A DNA stretch of 64,000 bases from Paramoeba atlantica. Lineage: Eukaryota > Discosea. The notes beneath the pieces are model-generated. The model had not been told where the DNA came from. It saw only the letters and a list, made by a program, of their open reading frames with translations, and made no database searches. The position numbers were made by a program, and so were the translations under genes. Shown in pieces: positions 46,430 to 56,601 of this stretch. The stretch's first letter is position 1; each line of letters begins with the position of its first letter. The stretch is taken from positions 62,001-126,000 of the forward strand of contig CDRNVI010000055.1 of the NCBI GenBank assembly GCA_977017575.1, given 5' to 3'.

Positions 46430-47245
46430 TTTTGGCCCAGAAGCGTGTTCGCCCAAGGACTTCCCGTGGCGTTTTGAGCGCCCGGTCCTACTCTTCACCA
46501 GGGAAGACGAAGGAAACCCACAGGATGCTTTTTGTGGCGGACTATGAGAAAACTAACTCATATTCCCGCATAGGCCAAAATTTTGGGGTCCACGAGGGGA
46601 CCCCAAAATTAAGCTCTGGGTTAAGCTCTGGGTCGAGCGTTACAACGCCACTGGGGACGTGACCAGTCGGTCTCCTAAACGTTTGCCTAGGGTCAGTATA
46701 CCAGATCTCAAGGAAGTGGTCTTAAAGATTATTGACGCGGCTTATCGCGACCTTCCTTATGGCATCGCTAATTGGAGCGAGCTTTGGAGAGAGGTTAAGC
46801 GCCATGGTTCCACGTGTTCATTAAATTCCCTAAAGAACATGTTGAAAAAATCAAAAGAAAAAATTATTCTTAGAACGGTAAAGGTTCCTCTTAACTACGA
46901 ACCACAAGGAACGAAGAGTACAATTTGCCACTGAAATGCTACAGTGGAGTGACTCTGCGTTGGAAAATAATATCTTCTGTGATGAAAAAAGGTTTACATG
47001 CAAAACGTCTTCCCGACCCACCTACCTTTGTCAAAAATCTGACCCTCCCAAAGAACAGACAGGTGAATTAGAGCCTTATCATGGTGGAGAAGGGATTATG
47101 GTATGGATGGGGGTGAGTTTAAAGCAACCAGACAGAGTCCGACCAAAGAAGCTTGGAATGCAAGCATCGCTGCGAAGATAAAAAGAAGTCTGGTCATGAG
47201 TGGTGTAAGCGACATCTTGCAAGTGTGAAACCCTAAAGCCTCAAT
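46430..47245 (+). mobile_element. decayed Tc1/mariner-like transposase remnant
   Basis: Short plus-strand frames in different phases give the order of a Tc1/mariner transposase. First comes a helix-turn-helix-like part (46540-46680, ending YNATGDVTSRSPKRLPR). The N-terminal DNA-binding end and linker follow (46659-46934). The first catalytic Asp context NNIFCDEKRFTCK and HGGEGIMVWMGVS lie in 46936-47181. Several frame breaks and no confident terminal repeats; inactive. Confidence 0.6.
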
Positions 47246-47489
47246 GTTAACATTCATTGGATCTTTTTAGAAAAACTCTTAACCACGAAAGTGGTACTAT
47301 TATTATTAATATTATTCATGTTCACAGGCGCGCTAGCGCCACGGAGAAAGCGAGCGGATGGGCGTGGTTGCGTCACCTCTAAACTATATTCCCGAAAATT
47401 CACACTCACTGCGTCCGGCCTTCGTTGTTGGAGACATGTCGTGCCAGAGCGTTCTCGAAAGCTTTCCTATCTTGAGCATATAAAACTCT

Positions 47490-48165
47490 TTTCAGCTCGA
47501 TTGGAAACCTTTTTGTGCGTTTTTGTGCACATGGCGCGTCGACGGTGAACAAAAGGTCCGAATGCACGGGGACGGTAGGTCAAATGAAGCGTGTTAATGT
47601 CATGTATGCTCTTCAGCGGAATTGTAGAAATGATAAGTCTAGAGACAAACGACGTATGGTGGTTCTCTTGAGCGCCGAAAATCCTATTCAGCTCGGTTAC
47701 TACCCATCGAACTTTGTTTCTGTGCGCCCAAATTTCTCGCAGTGGCACACAGCACGTTCGTTTTACCGTCGTCCGAAACGTGCCCTACCAGAGATTGTCC
47801 GACAGGATTTCACATAAAACCCCGGTCAAAGTGAAGCCCCGGTCAAAGTTTGTAATTTTAATAATCTGACACTCTAAAAGAAAACGTATTTATTTTAGAC
47901 CAATATTTGAAAAATATAAAAAAATATCTTTTTGGCGCAATAATGCTTCACTTTCACCAAAACCCCTTTCAGCCCGATTGGAAAACCTTGGTGGATGTTT
48001 TTGGGATGGTGAACATGGCGAGTGGATAGTGAACAGAAGCGTTGGACGCACAAGGGCAGCAGGTTGCGTAAACCTCGTTGATTTCACGGACAGTTTTCAA
48101 CGGAATGGTAGAAATAACAAGCCTAGAGACAAGCGACGTATGGTTATTGTGTTGTTGTTGGGTCC
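47490..48165. repeat. diverged direct repeat pair
   Basis: 47488-47690 and 47963-48160 share TTTCAGC-CGATTGGAAA, GGTGAACA, then CAGCGGAATTGTAGAAATGA versus CAACGGAATGGTAGAAATAA, followed by AAGYCTAGAGACAARCGACGTATGGT. About 75% identical by eye, 475 bp apart. No coding function evident. Confidence 0.7.
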
Positions 48166-48317
48166 GGGCCGTTTGTCTCCGAGGAGATATGGTCTCCTCA
48201 CTTTCCGCGTAGGTAGCGGTGCGGGTGCTCCACGCGGGGAGTAAATATACAGCGCGAGAGCCTAGGCTCAGCCGCAGCGTGTAGACACCCGACTTGCTTC
48301 CTCCGGGAGAATGAGGT

Positions 48318-48903
48318 GTCATGCCCTAGTTGTTTAGTGTCTTGTTATCTTGACACCGGGCGACCCATGCAAAGCGCGTGGCGATGGGGTGTTGGCGAGG
48401 GCGGCGCACCGGGGCGAAAAGGGAGACCAAGAGGGGGGGCAAACCGGCGGTGCGGAGGTGGCGAGAAGGGCGGCGCAGGGGGGGAGGCGAGGGTGGTCAA
48501 GAGGGGGGTGAGGCGGCGGTGAGGAGTGGCGCAGGAGGGTCAAAGGGGGGCGAAGGCGGTGCTGGGAGTGGAGGGGACGGCAAAGGGTGTATCGATGAGG
48601 TGGGAGTGAAAAAGGGGGTGACGGGGAGCTGAAGGGGGCGGCGAGGAGGGCGGTGAGGAGGGTGGCGAGGAGGGCGGTGCGGAGGCCAGCGTGGAGGGCT
48701 GGCACTGGAGGCGGCGAGGTGGATGAAGCGAGGAGGGAGGGCGAAGAAGTCGACCAAGGAGGGCGGCAAAGAGGACAGTAACGTTGGAGGCGCAGGGTGG
48801 TGGAGGGGGGTCGCGACTACAGGAAATCGGGCGGCGAAATCGGACCCTTGGGGGGTCCAGGGGGGTCCAGGGGGGGTCCAGGGGGGGGGGTCCAGGGGGC
48901 ATA
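48318..48903 (+). repeat. G/C-rich structured repeat, partial copy (family R1)
   Basis: CCTAGTTGTTT, then a hairpin GTGTC-TTGTTATCTT-GACAC (48337-48356), CGGGCGACC and about 500 bp of G-rich DNA. Compared with GTACC-...-GGTAC in the other copies, the stem is changed on both sides while the loop word TTGTTAT is kept. The right end holds GGGGTCCA tandem units (48848-48900). Confidence 0.7.
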
Positions 48904-50682
48904 CCGCACGAAATTTTTTTGAAAAAAATATTTTTCGAAATAAAAGCGCAGAAGGGGTAGACAGGGTCTTGGCGCGCATTTTCCACCCCCCTACCCGGGG
49001 GTGATCCCCCCTCGTATGCGCAGGACGGGTCCGTCAAATTCGGATTTTTTCGGATCTTTTTTTGAAAAAAATTTCCACTTGACGAAAAAAATGGTAAAAA
49101 AAAGTATTTTTACAAAATTGTTTCCCCTATTGTAATTTGATAGTTTGGGACCTATTCTAGCTTTCCACGCCATTGTTTTCGCGAGGTGTCGCTTCTTGAA
49201 GCCGTGGTACGCCTCCCAAAATCACCGATTTTTGACCAAAAAGTGCGAAAAAGTAATTTTCGGACCCAAAGGTGTCTTTTTGGGTCGGAAGAATGGTGTA
49301 GTTGGAGTCGCATTCTATACCCAATACCTTCTGCAGCCTCGAATGCATGTCTATGAGTGATTTCCCGCGCGTAAAAGTCGAATTTAGTGCTCTGAGAGCA
49401 AAAATACCCAAAAATCACCCTATTTTTACCTGAAAATCGGCTATTGGCTCAAATCCCTCCGTTTGCTTCAGCGTCCCTGGCCAATTTTCTTTTTTAGGCT
49501 CTTCGTTAAACGCGGTGGTAGTTTTCAACGCGAAGCGCGCAGCATGAGTGACTTCTAAGTTAAAGGAAATTAACACCCCGAAAGGGTTAATTAAACTCTA
49601 ACATACCGAAAGGGTTAATTCTTCGCCCGGACACGTAAAAGCATGCTGGTGCGTGCTCTTTGTTGTCGACGACGAAGCAACACAATCTTTCCCCTCACTG
49701 CGCGTAAATTTCAATGTTGCGTTTGATGAGGAAAACTTACCAAGAAATCAGATTGACATTGTCAAGAGTTTTGACCAGTTGGGGTATAGTAACCACGAAA
49801 ATAGTTAATATGTATTTATACATATAAATATATTTGTATGTATTCAAATAAATATTTATATGTATTCATGGCATTTCATGTTCTTTTACCCCTGAAAGCC
49901 CCGGAAAATAAACTCCCCCCACACTCGCTCACGTTTCCCCAGGCGCAATAGGGAAACTTGCCAATTGATCATAACATGTTGTGGGCAATACAAAAAGGAA
50001 TGCGGTGCGAAGCGGCGCGAATTTTTTTTACCCCTTAAGCAAAGTTATTATATCTAGGGACACTTATTATACCTAGGGACACTTATTATACCTCCTAGGT
50101 ATAATAACCAGGACGGTGGTTTATATATTTTATTATCTAGGACGTTAATCCACTATTTCCATAGTAAAAAGTTTTTCCCACCTGCCCACCTGGGGAGGCT
50201 GTAAAAGGTTTTCCCGTTCGTTAGTATGGTGGCAATAATAAAAATATTATTAGCATATGTTATAGTAATAAATTCAATGGTTGTTTCTCTGGGTACGTAC
50301 AGAAAAATATACATGACATGATTTATGATACTACCGTTCAAAATTACATATAGTTTGATTTAGTTTAACCTAGCGCGAAAGTTGTGATTCTACAGATTAA
50401 AACTCTAGGAATTGTAATTATCCCCTTTTTATCTACAATGAAAGTTATTCACGAACATTGTATTATTGAACGCAAACTTTATCTCGGGTATCGAAAGCTT
50501 ATTCTTCCTACGATATTTTATAATTCTCTTAAAAAATGTACCTTGTTGAATTATAAATTAATTCAATTTTATAATAAGAAATGGTGAAATCAAGAGCTCA
50601 AATCTCCGAGTTAAATCAAGAATCAAGCCTCGAACAAGATGAGGTCCTCGATGTTCCGATATATGATAGTTGTTGATAGTTG
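48904..50682. other. spacer without recognised genes
   Basis: About 1.8 kb with short ORFs only. Notable words: two CCGAAAGGGTTAATT copies near 49577-49622, and at 50043-50112 two tandem TTATTATACCTAGGGACAC units ending in a palindrome TTATTATACCTCCTAGGTAT AATAA. No gene is supported. Confidence 0.4.
50043..50112. repeat. TATTATACCTAGGGACACT tandem units with terminal palindrome
   Basis: Tandem copies of an approximately 19-bp unit, then TTATTATACC and its inverted copy GGTATAATAA separated by TCCTA. Confidence 0.8.
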
Positions 50683-51676
50683 TAGGCCTTTTTATCCCGT
50701 AAAGGGGTGTTGCCTCCCCGGAGTAAGCCGAGGTAGCTTGGGGGGAGGTCGCCACTCAAAGGTGGGTTTTCGCCCACCTCGGCCGCTGAACAATCCTAAC
50801 CCTTTCGGGCAAGGACTTCGCATTGTAATCATACGATTACGTACGAGTGTTCCGCAGGTCCTAGTGTCGCCTCCCCCGGACACGTGGAGAGTTGTATGCC
50901 CTCGCTATTCGGCGAACTGGGTGCTATCCTTGGTTCATTCCGAACGCTCCACGTTCCCGAAGGAGAAATCGAACGGCTTGCTGGCATAGTTCGGGAGTCT
51001 CGAGTCTCAACTTCAATGGTTTAGAGGGCTGAAACCACCTGGGTTTGCCTGGGTTTGCTAATTTTCTATATTGTATTAGGCAACTCAGTTTCTTCCTTGA
51101 CGAAAAGCACAGTGTATTCTTTAATGCTTTTTTCGCACAATAAGTAACTTATTTTTCTTAGATTTTGTATTTATCCTGAACATACCACAATAGAATGCTA
51201 CACTATGATCTTCCGCCTGACGACGATGAGTTTGTCGTACATGAGTTTTCCTCTCCGGATTCCGAGAAATATGTCTCCCTCAGAAAATGGGTTTCGTTGC
51301 GAGAAACGTTTCGCATCCCTCTTGTCCGGACGGAAAGCACGATGCAATGGCTCCGCATGAGCAAGGCGGAAAGAGACGCCATGAAGTACGCTCCAGAGCG
51401 CTTGCCACCCCCAGAACTCATGTATCGCATGGAAGACAACATTGTCTCTCTATGCGTCAAGTGGGTGACAGACAGGCTTCGCCTGATTTGACGAAGAGCG
51501 AGATAAAGGACAGAGATTCTGAAATAAGAAATCAGAAAAGAATTGATCAGCAGGAACGAAGGAAACAAAGCAAACGACTTAATCGTCAAGCTCTTTCGGA
51601 ATTTAAGCTAGGTGAATGAAGCAGTCACATGTAGTAGTCATGTATGACTATGACATCTATACCTATGACATCTATA

Positions 51677-51950
51677 TCTATTTCTGTACCTTGTTGTACT
51701 TTTTCCTTAGTTCATCCTTTCTTTCCCCGGCAACGGGCATACTCTTACTGTATTTTCATGCCCGTTGCCGGTCGGTACTAAGGCCGAAACTGTCCCTCTC
51801 TATTGTTGAAGCAGGGGACGCGCTTCCACCCCTTCATCCCTTCCCGACTCACTCCCCTGGAGTGAGTGTGCTTCCCTCTCTCGGCTTCCCCTTCTCTCGC
51901 AGTTACCTTTCCGAAGAGGCCATGCGTCACGGTGACCTCCCTTGAGGACC
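51677..51950. repeat. hairpin-rich repeat, copy B
   Basis: Matches copy A at 29429-29700: TTTCTGTACCTTGTTGT, a perfect 14-bp stem (51727-51740 with 51758-51771), AACTGTCCCTCT, a second stem ACTCACTCC-CCT-GGAGTGAGT near 51847-51867 whose sequence differs from copy A although its position is kept, and a third near GTCACGGTGAC. Confidence 0.7.
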
Positions 51951-51969
51951 ACTAGGCGTGTCCTCCGCC

Positions 51970-52150
51970 GACGAGACTCCCGGCTCTCCGCACCTGGAGG
52001 TCGCCCAGCTCTCTGCACCTCGGCTCTGTCGCAGCTCTCTGCACCCGGATTGCCCCCGAAACTGTGATATGGGGATTACGCATCCGGCTCCTGCACCTGC
52101 ACATGACAACCGAGCTCTCTGCACCTGGGACTCCAGCTCTCTGTACCCGC
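51970..52150. repeat. degenerate AGCTCTCTGCACC tandem repeat
   Basis: About seven copies of a 13-bp word (GCTCTCYGCACC and variants) at irregular 25-40-bp spacing. Confidence 0.7.
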
Positions 52151-52904
52151 ACACCTCCGGCGAGGGCGAACCCTCACTTGATCCACCCGTCGTATGCGGG
52201 CACGGACTTTGTGAGCATAATCTCTGCACTATAAGTGCATGAACGAACACTGAAAGTAATGATAATTTCGTACGATTTACATGGACCTCGAACTAGTCTC
52301 CCTGCACCCCCCACCTGGACCCGCCTTCCACCCCCGGGAACCCCCACCCGGATCCTCCAGCGAACTCCATAGCCGAAAAAACGCCAAGTACCTTTGCCAT
52401 TGGTTTCTCTTGGGACCTGACTGGGTTTGCCTGGGTTTGCATTTTACTGGTTTCAGCCCTCTTAGACTCCTCAGCTTCAACGGACCAAGTCTTCTAGGGT
52501 GCTGTACCCGCGAGCGGACTTGGTTCTTCAGCTTCAAAGGGCTAACCCTCAGCTTCAACGAGCTCGTATCTCTCCGAATTCTGACCCTACTCCCGTTATC
52601 ATGGGCTAGTTGCAAGCCGCACCAAAGTAAAAAGAGAGATCGCTCCAAAGTTTAGCGTAAAAGACGCACACCCTAGTTTTTTTGTACCTTGTTATGTTCG
52701 GTACCGGGCGACGCCATTCTTCGAGATGCAGCGTGAGGGGGTGGGCGGCGTGTGGGTGAGGGCGGCGCTGGGAGGCAATGGGGGTGAAGGCGGCGAGGAG
52801 GGCGCTGAATAGGGTGGTAAAGAGGGCGGCGAGAATAGTAACGGTAGGGGCGGAGCGAGGAAGCGGGGAGCGGAGAGGAGAGCGGACAGGATCGCGGCGG
52901 GGAG

Positions 52905-53155
52905 TGTGGCAGGGAGCGCGGCGGGGAGCAGGGCGGGGGGAGCGGCGGGGGGAGCGGCGGGGAGTAGGGCGGGGAGTAGGGCGGGGAGTAGGGCGGGGAG
53001 CAGGGCGGGGAGCAGGGCGGGGAGCAGGGCGGGGAGCAGGGCGGGGAGCAGGGCGGGGAGCAGGGCGGGGAGCAGGGCGGGGAGCAGGGCGGGGAGCAGG
53101 GCGGGGAGCAGGGCGGGGAGCAGGGCGGGGAGCAGGGCGGGGAGCAGGGCGCGAG
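52905..53155. repeat. 12-bp minisatellite GGGGAGCAGGGC
   Basis: About twenty 12-bp units, nearly perfect between about 52990 and 53150 and diverging to the left. It gives spurious PPCS/AGSR-repeat ORFs in both strands. Confidence 0.93.
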
Positions 53156-53289
53156 GGAGCAGGGTAGGAAGCACGGCGGCGCAGGAGGGGTGGAAGAGGG
53201 GAGGCAATTGGCGAGCAAGGGCGAGCATGGCGGCGCAGGAGGGGGGGTGCGAGGGGGCGGCGGTGGAACGAAATCCACGCTGAGGGGCA

Positions 53290-53649
53290 TCATCGAAATA
53301 AAATAACATCGAAATAAATAAAAGACAAGGTACACAGGCGGTGTAGCAGGCGTGGCGTGAGCGGCTCCATTTGCCGAACCGGTTCGCCCGCTCCTTGACC
53401 CTTCAGGGCTTTCGCGCAGAGCTTCAGAGGAGTCACGTTCATGTCCTGCATGGCTAGGAGGGCCTGAAGGCTTCGGCCGTATCCTAGCTTCGTCGATATA
53501 TAGCACGCCTTACGCAGCGAATACCTATCTTTTAAGAACGGACAGTGGGTGTGTCCTAAAGGAAACTGTCGTGCCCGGTTTGCTCTGGAAGAGACCTTGC
53601 TATCCAACAGGAGCAAGCTGACACCCCGAAACGATACTTCCCCTTTCAT
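53290..53649 (-). mobile_element. fossil fragment of a tyrosine-recombinase retroelement
   Basis: The minus strand encodes TPLKLCAKALKGQGAGEPVR followed by QMEPLTPRLLHRL, related to the N-terminal part of the tyrosine recombinase of the element at 59.4 kb (TPLSLYVKALQAQGGLEPTR, QMLPITPLLLKKL). Only this short piece of the gene is present; the copy is broken. Confidence 0.65.
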
Positions 53650-53847
53650 AATTCTTTATAAATAAACCCCCGCTCACGAATAAGTGACCCCCCCTTATTT
53701 TTAGCATAGGGGGGCGTAGGTGGGTTGTCATACCACTTTTTCGTTCAAAATTTCGAGATCTGTACGTTCCCGCTGTTTTTAGCTCATTTTAAAATTTTAA
53801 AATTTAGTCAAAAAAAATAATTGGTTTTTCAGCTTTTTTTTTCAAAA

Positions 53848-54969
53848 ATGACAAAATCACGATATCGGCTCCTAAAAGGGGGGTTTACGGATAGTGGTAA
53901 GGTTCTTTTGAACATGAGACAGGGAGAAGGTGTTCCGATAAAACAATTATCCCGTGATTTTAACGTCTCTAGAAGGATAGTCAAAAAATTTCTGAACGAA
54001 AAAAAATGTAGCGGGGAATACACTTTGAGTCCTGTGACCATTAAAAAAATCGAATCTCGCAAAAAGAAAATTGAAAAGATATTGACTCCTTTCGACCCCG
54101 CTGGGGTACCAAAATTCAATTCTTCAAGGCGTATAAAAGGCCAACTGTGTAAAAAAGGTATACAAGTTTCGCAAAGCACTGTAAAGCGAGATCTAGCATC
54201 GCTGGATTACAATTATGCCGCTCGGCCAGTATGCCAAGGGCTTACCGAACGACAAAAGCAAAAAAGAGTTCAATTTGCTTTGAATTACAAATTGGATACT
54301 GCCCGTGTTATTTTTACGGACGAAAAGATATTTGATACCAACGATAGCAGAAGACACATGTGCGTAAAGCGCGGTCAAAAAGCGGCCCCGCGTCAAAAAG
54401 TACGTTGGGCACCAAGATGCCAAGTTTTGGGTGCTGTAGGAGTGGGGTGGAGGTATTTGGTTACTCTACGAAATGACACATCTATTACAAGTGAGACGTA
54501 CATAGAAACATTAAAACAGGTAGATTTCCCCCCTAATAGTGTATTTCAACAGGATGGGGCAACGGCACACACTGCCCGTGCCTCCAAAGAGTATATTGAG
54601 AATCGAATGAGTGATGTTCTAAGAAACTGGCCTCCCAACTCGCCCGACCTTTCCCCCATAGAAAACGTCTGGTCTATGGTCCAAGAGGCGGTAGACGAAC
54701 AAACGCCACCGGACAAACCTTCACTTATCCGATGTGTACGTAAAGCATGGTCTTCTTTAACTCAAAAAGTGATCGACAAAACAGTATTAAGTTTTGATTT
54801 TCGGGTGAAATTAAAGCAAAATTCGCCTTTTTTGAAAAAAAGGAAAGTCGTCCCCACTAAAAATAATTGTATCTTTTTTTGTATCGTATCACGTATTTCC
54901 ACTTTTTCCATTATTTTTCAGATTCATTTTTTAGATTCAGACTCCTCAACTCCAACACATGCCCTGTAA
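53848..54969 (+). CDS. Tc1-like DDE transposase, C-terminus replaced by an insertion
   Basis: The frame is open from 53821; the ATG at 53848 gives MTKSRYRLLKGG. The helix-turn-helix region is about 10-60 (SGKVLLNMRQGEGVPIKQLS). Catalytic sites: first Asp in VIFTDEKIF, second in FQQDGATAHTA, third acidic in SPDLSPIENVW. All are present. After codon 319 the native end is cut by the Merlin-like element, which adds about 55 unrelated residues (KLKQNSPFLKKRK...) before a stop. The original last residues (RLKECIRLKGEKVTKW) resume after the insertion at 56046. The core is complete, so activity is possible but uncertain. Confidence 0.85.
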   Translation: MTKSRYRLLKGGFTDSGKVLLNMRQGEGVPIKQLSRDFNVSRRIVKKFLNEKKCSGEYTLSPVTIKKIESRKKKIEKILTPFDPAGVPKFNSSRRIKGQLCKKGIQVSQSTVKRDLASLDYNYAARPVCQGLTERQKQKRVQFALNYKLDTARVIFTDEKIFDTNDSRRHMCVKRGQKAAPRQKVRWAPRCQVLGAVGVGWRYLVTLRNDTSITSETYIETLKQVDFPPNSVFQQDGATAHTARASKEYIENRMSDVLRNWPPNSPDLSPIENVWSMVQEAVDEQTPPDKPSLIRCVRKAWSSLTQKVIDKTVLSFDFRVKLKQNSPFLKKRKVVPTKNNCIFFCIVSRISTFSIIFQIHFLDSDSSTPTHAL

Positions 54970-56045
54970 AGGATGCAACGGTTTCGCTTGCCGAGGAAAT
55001 CTCACTTTGAGCAAAGTTTCTGTGTGGAGCGAATCGAAATGCAGGGAGTGGTTAAGAACCCATAAGTTGGTGGCTCAGAAGGTTGTATGTTATAAAAGAC
55101 TACACAAGGCGCCCTATACTATGCACGTCACTGACGGGAAATGGAGGTGTACTAAAAAATGCAAAGGAATGTACGCCACCTTAGGACCTCTCGTACCTGG
55201 AAGGGCACAAAGAAGTGCAAAGCAAACATTAAAGTACATAATTTTGTACGCTCGTGGTGGACGACATGCGGATTCGGCAGCGGAGACAGAACTTAGCCAG
55301 CAGACCATTGTGTCTCTAAGGCAATGGATGGATGGCATGATGGCCACAGCTCATGTTCGCCGACGTATCAGGAATCGCGGCAGCGTTGGTTCAATGCAAT
55401 GCGATGAGACATATTTTTCTGTACGGAAACGTCACCGAGGTTCTCATGGTGCAAGACGGGTGCGAGATGATGGTACAGAAGTTGCACAGACAATTGCTGT
55501 GACTACTCGAGCGAACAAATTATCTGAAATGTTCATGGAAGTTGTACCTGATCGTAAGGCGAGCACGTTACTTCCTCGAATTGAAGATCTGGCGAGCGGG
55601 GGGAGGACACGAATTTGGACCGACGGGGCGCGTCACAATATCTGCCTTGGTGGATGCTATAAGTGGAATAGCGTGAACCACCGCCGAGAATGGATAACAG
55701 AAGAGGGTGTCCACAAGAACACTGTGGAGTGCGCGAATTCGGTGGCGAAGAAGAGACTTAATCGAGAAGGAAACGTATTAGGAAGGAAAAAGGATAAACG
55801 GGCAGATCGTGTGCAAGCCAATGCTGAAAAATGCAACGGCAGCTTACGGTACAATGGCGGCGATGTAATGCTGCGCATCCTACAGAATCTACAAGATCAT
55901 TGTCATTGTATTCATTTATAAGTCTTGTCCAAGTATTTAAGTAGAAAACTAGAAGCGGAAAGTGTTGATTTCATTGCACAAAATTTTTGAAAACCGCAAA
56001 AAAAAACTTTTTTTAAAAAAAGGCGAATTTTGCCTTAATTTAACC
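54804..56045 (+). mobile_element. Merlin/IS1595-like DNA transposon with 8-bp TSD, inserted in Tc1
   Basis: Terminal repeats GGTGAAATTAAAGCAAAATT (left) and GGTTAAATTAAGGCAAAATT (right, reverse complement), continuing about 15 bp further. Flanked by GATTTTCG on both sides (54796-54803 and 56046-56053); 8-9-bp duplications are typical of Merlin. It carries one intact ORF in the same orientation as the interrupted transposase. Removing it with one GATTTTCG restores the Tc1 frame to its normal end. Confidence 0.88.
54959..55921 (+). CDS. Merlin/ISXO2-like DDE transposase (320 aa)
   Basis: The N-terminus carries Cys pairs (CKGCNGFAC, then WRCTKKC) as in the family's zinc-binding region. A helix-turn-helix-like part follows (RHADSAAETELSQQTIVSLRQW). 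The catalytic core has the first Asp in MQCDETYFSVRKRHRG, the second in IWTDGARHN, and the third-site region in GVHKNTVECANSVAKKR, equivalent to the family's H-T-N-x-x-E. The frame is uninterrupted, with an ATG 155 bp inside the left repeat. By sequence it is potentially active. It overlaps the extended Tc1 frame by 11 bp, a result of the insertion rather than an operon. Confidence 0.85.
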   Translation: MPCKGCNGFACRGNLTLSKVSVWSESKCREWLRTHKLVAQKVVCYKRLHKAPYTMHVTDGKWRCTKKCKGMYATLGPLVPGRAQRSAKQTLKYIILYARGGRHADSAAETELSQQTIVSLRQWMDGMMATAHVRRRIRNRGSVGSMQCDETYFSVRKRHRGSHGARRVRDDGTEVAQTIAVTTRANKLSEMFMEVVPDRKASTLLPRIEDLASGGRTRIWTDGARHNICLGGCYKWNSVNHRREWITEEGVHKNTVECANSVAKKRLNREGNVLGRKKDKRADRVQANAEKCNGSLRYNGGDVMLRILQNLQDHCHCIHL

Positions 56046-56256
56046 GATTTTCGGCTTAAGGAGTGTATAAGATTGAAGGGCGAAAAAGTGACAAAATGGT
56101 AATTCTTCTCTAAATTGTGCGTATTCGTTTCTTTTTGTCCCATTTCTTCAGGCGCAAAGTCTTTGTTTTGAGATCTGCAAAATGCAACAAAAGTCAGCTC
56201 AAACGGACGTTTGTACGAAAAAAAAAGAGGGGGGTCACTTTTCTTGAGCGGGGGTT

Positions 56257-56601
56257 TATAAACTATAAGTGTTTCGGCGATTTATATTTATATCTAAATC
56301 TGTGCAGTATTGATATAAGAAATATTTCATCGTATGTTCATAGTATTAAATTGCCTTTTGAGACGCTTCCGTAGCTACTGCTAAGAACTTTCGCAGTTAA
56401 GCATAAATTTGTGACCCATTTAGCTCTTGTAGCAATAGTTTAAATGATAAGATGGGATTGTACCTGTCCGTAAGCGACGCATCTGCAAGTTCGTGAATCA
56501 GGTTTAACGTGTTCGCGTGGAGAGACCCAGAGGAGAGCATCGGTAGGCAAAGAAACGACTCTTCGGATATCATACCTGATCGGACATACGTTTCTATTTT
56601 A
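56257..56601. other. spacer between the two Merlin-bearing loci
   Basis: About 345 bp, A+T-rich, with no gene seen. Confidence 0.4.

Larger units (their letters stand above)
51024..52461. mobile_element. Harbinger-like non-autonomous element with TTA duplication
   Basis: Terminal inverted repeats GAGGGCTGAAACCA at both ends, flanked by TTA (51021-51023 and 52462-52464). The homologous uninterrupted site in the 40-kb repeat copy reads GATTTAGACTCC, so removal of the element plus one TTA restores the target. The word TGGGTTTGCCTGGGTTTGC occurs just inside both ends. The interior holds a 98-codon ORF (51195-51491, no family), a hairpin-rich block (51677-51950) and degenerate tandem repeats (51970-52150). 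No transposase is visible. Confidence 0.82.
50683..53333 (+). repeat. G/C-rich structured repeat, second copy, interrupted (family R1)
   Basis: 50683-51023 matches the first part of the minus-strand copy at 40.3-40.6 kb, and 52462-53333 matches the rest (CTCAGCTTCAACGGACCAAG, the CCTAGTTTTTTT box, GTACC hairpin at 52684-52704, G-rich block, closing inverted GTACCTTGT at 53325-53333). An element of 1438 bp (51024-52461) divides the two parts at a TTA. Confidence 0.78.
53665..56256 (+). mobile_element. Tc1-like DNA transposon carrying an inserted Merlin-like element
   Basis: Terminal repeats AACCCCCGCTCACGAATAAG (left) and AACCCCCGCTCAAGAAAAGT (right, reverse complement) are flanked by TA (53663-53664 and 56257-56258). 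The Tc1-type transposase starts at about 53848. A 1242-bp Merlin/IS1595-like element (54804-56045) lies near its 3' end. Native Tc1 sequence resumes at 56046 with the transposase end GEKVTKW and the subterminal GAGATCTGCAAAATGCAACA shared with other Tc1-like copies here. Confidence 0.88.

Noticed and set aside
52673-53506. PPCS-repeat protein (277 codons) and AGSR-repeat ORFs on the other strand
   Set aside because: They are translations of the 12-bp minisatellite. A 12-bp unit keeps every frame open that lacks a stop in the unit.
54959-55921. A two-gene transposon in which Tc1 and Merlin-type proteins cooperate
   Set aside because: The second ORF lies within its own terminal repeats and 8-bp duplication, so it is an insertion, not a native second gene, although the compound could still move as a unit.
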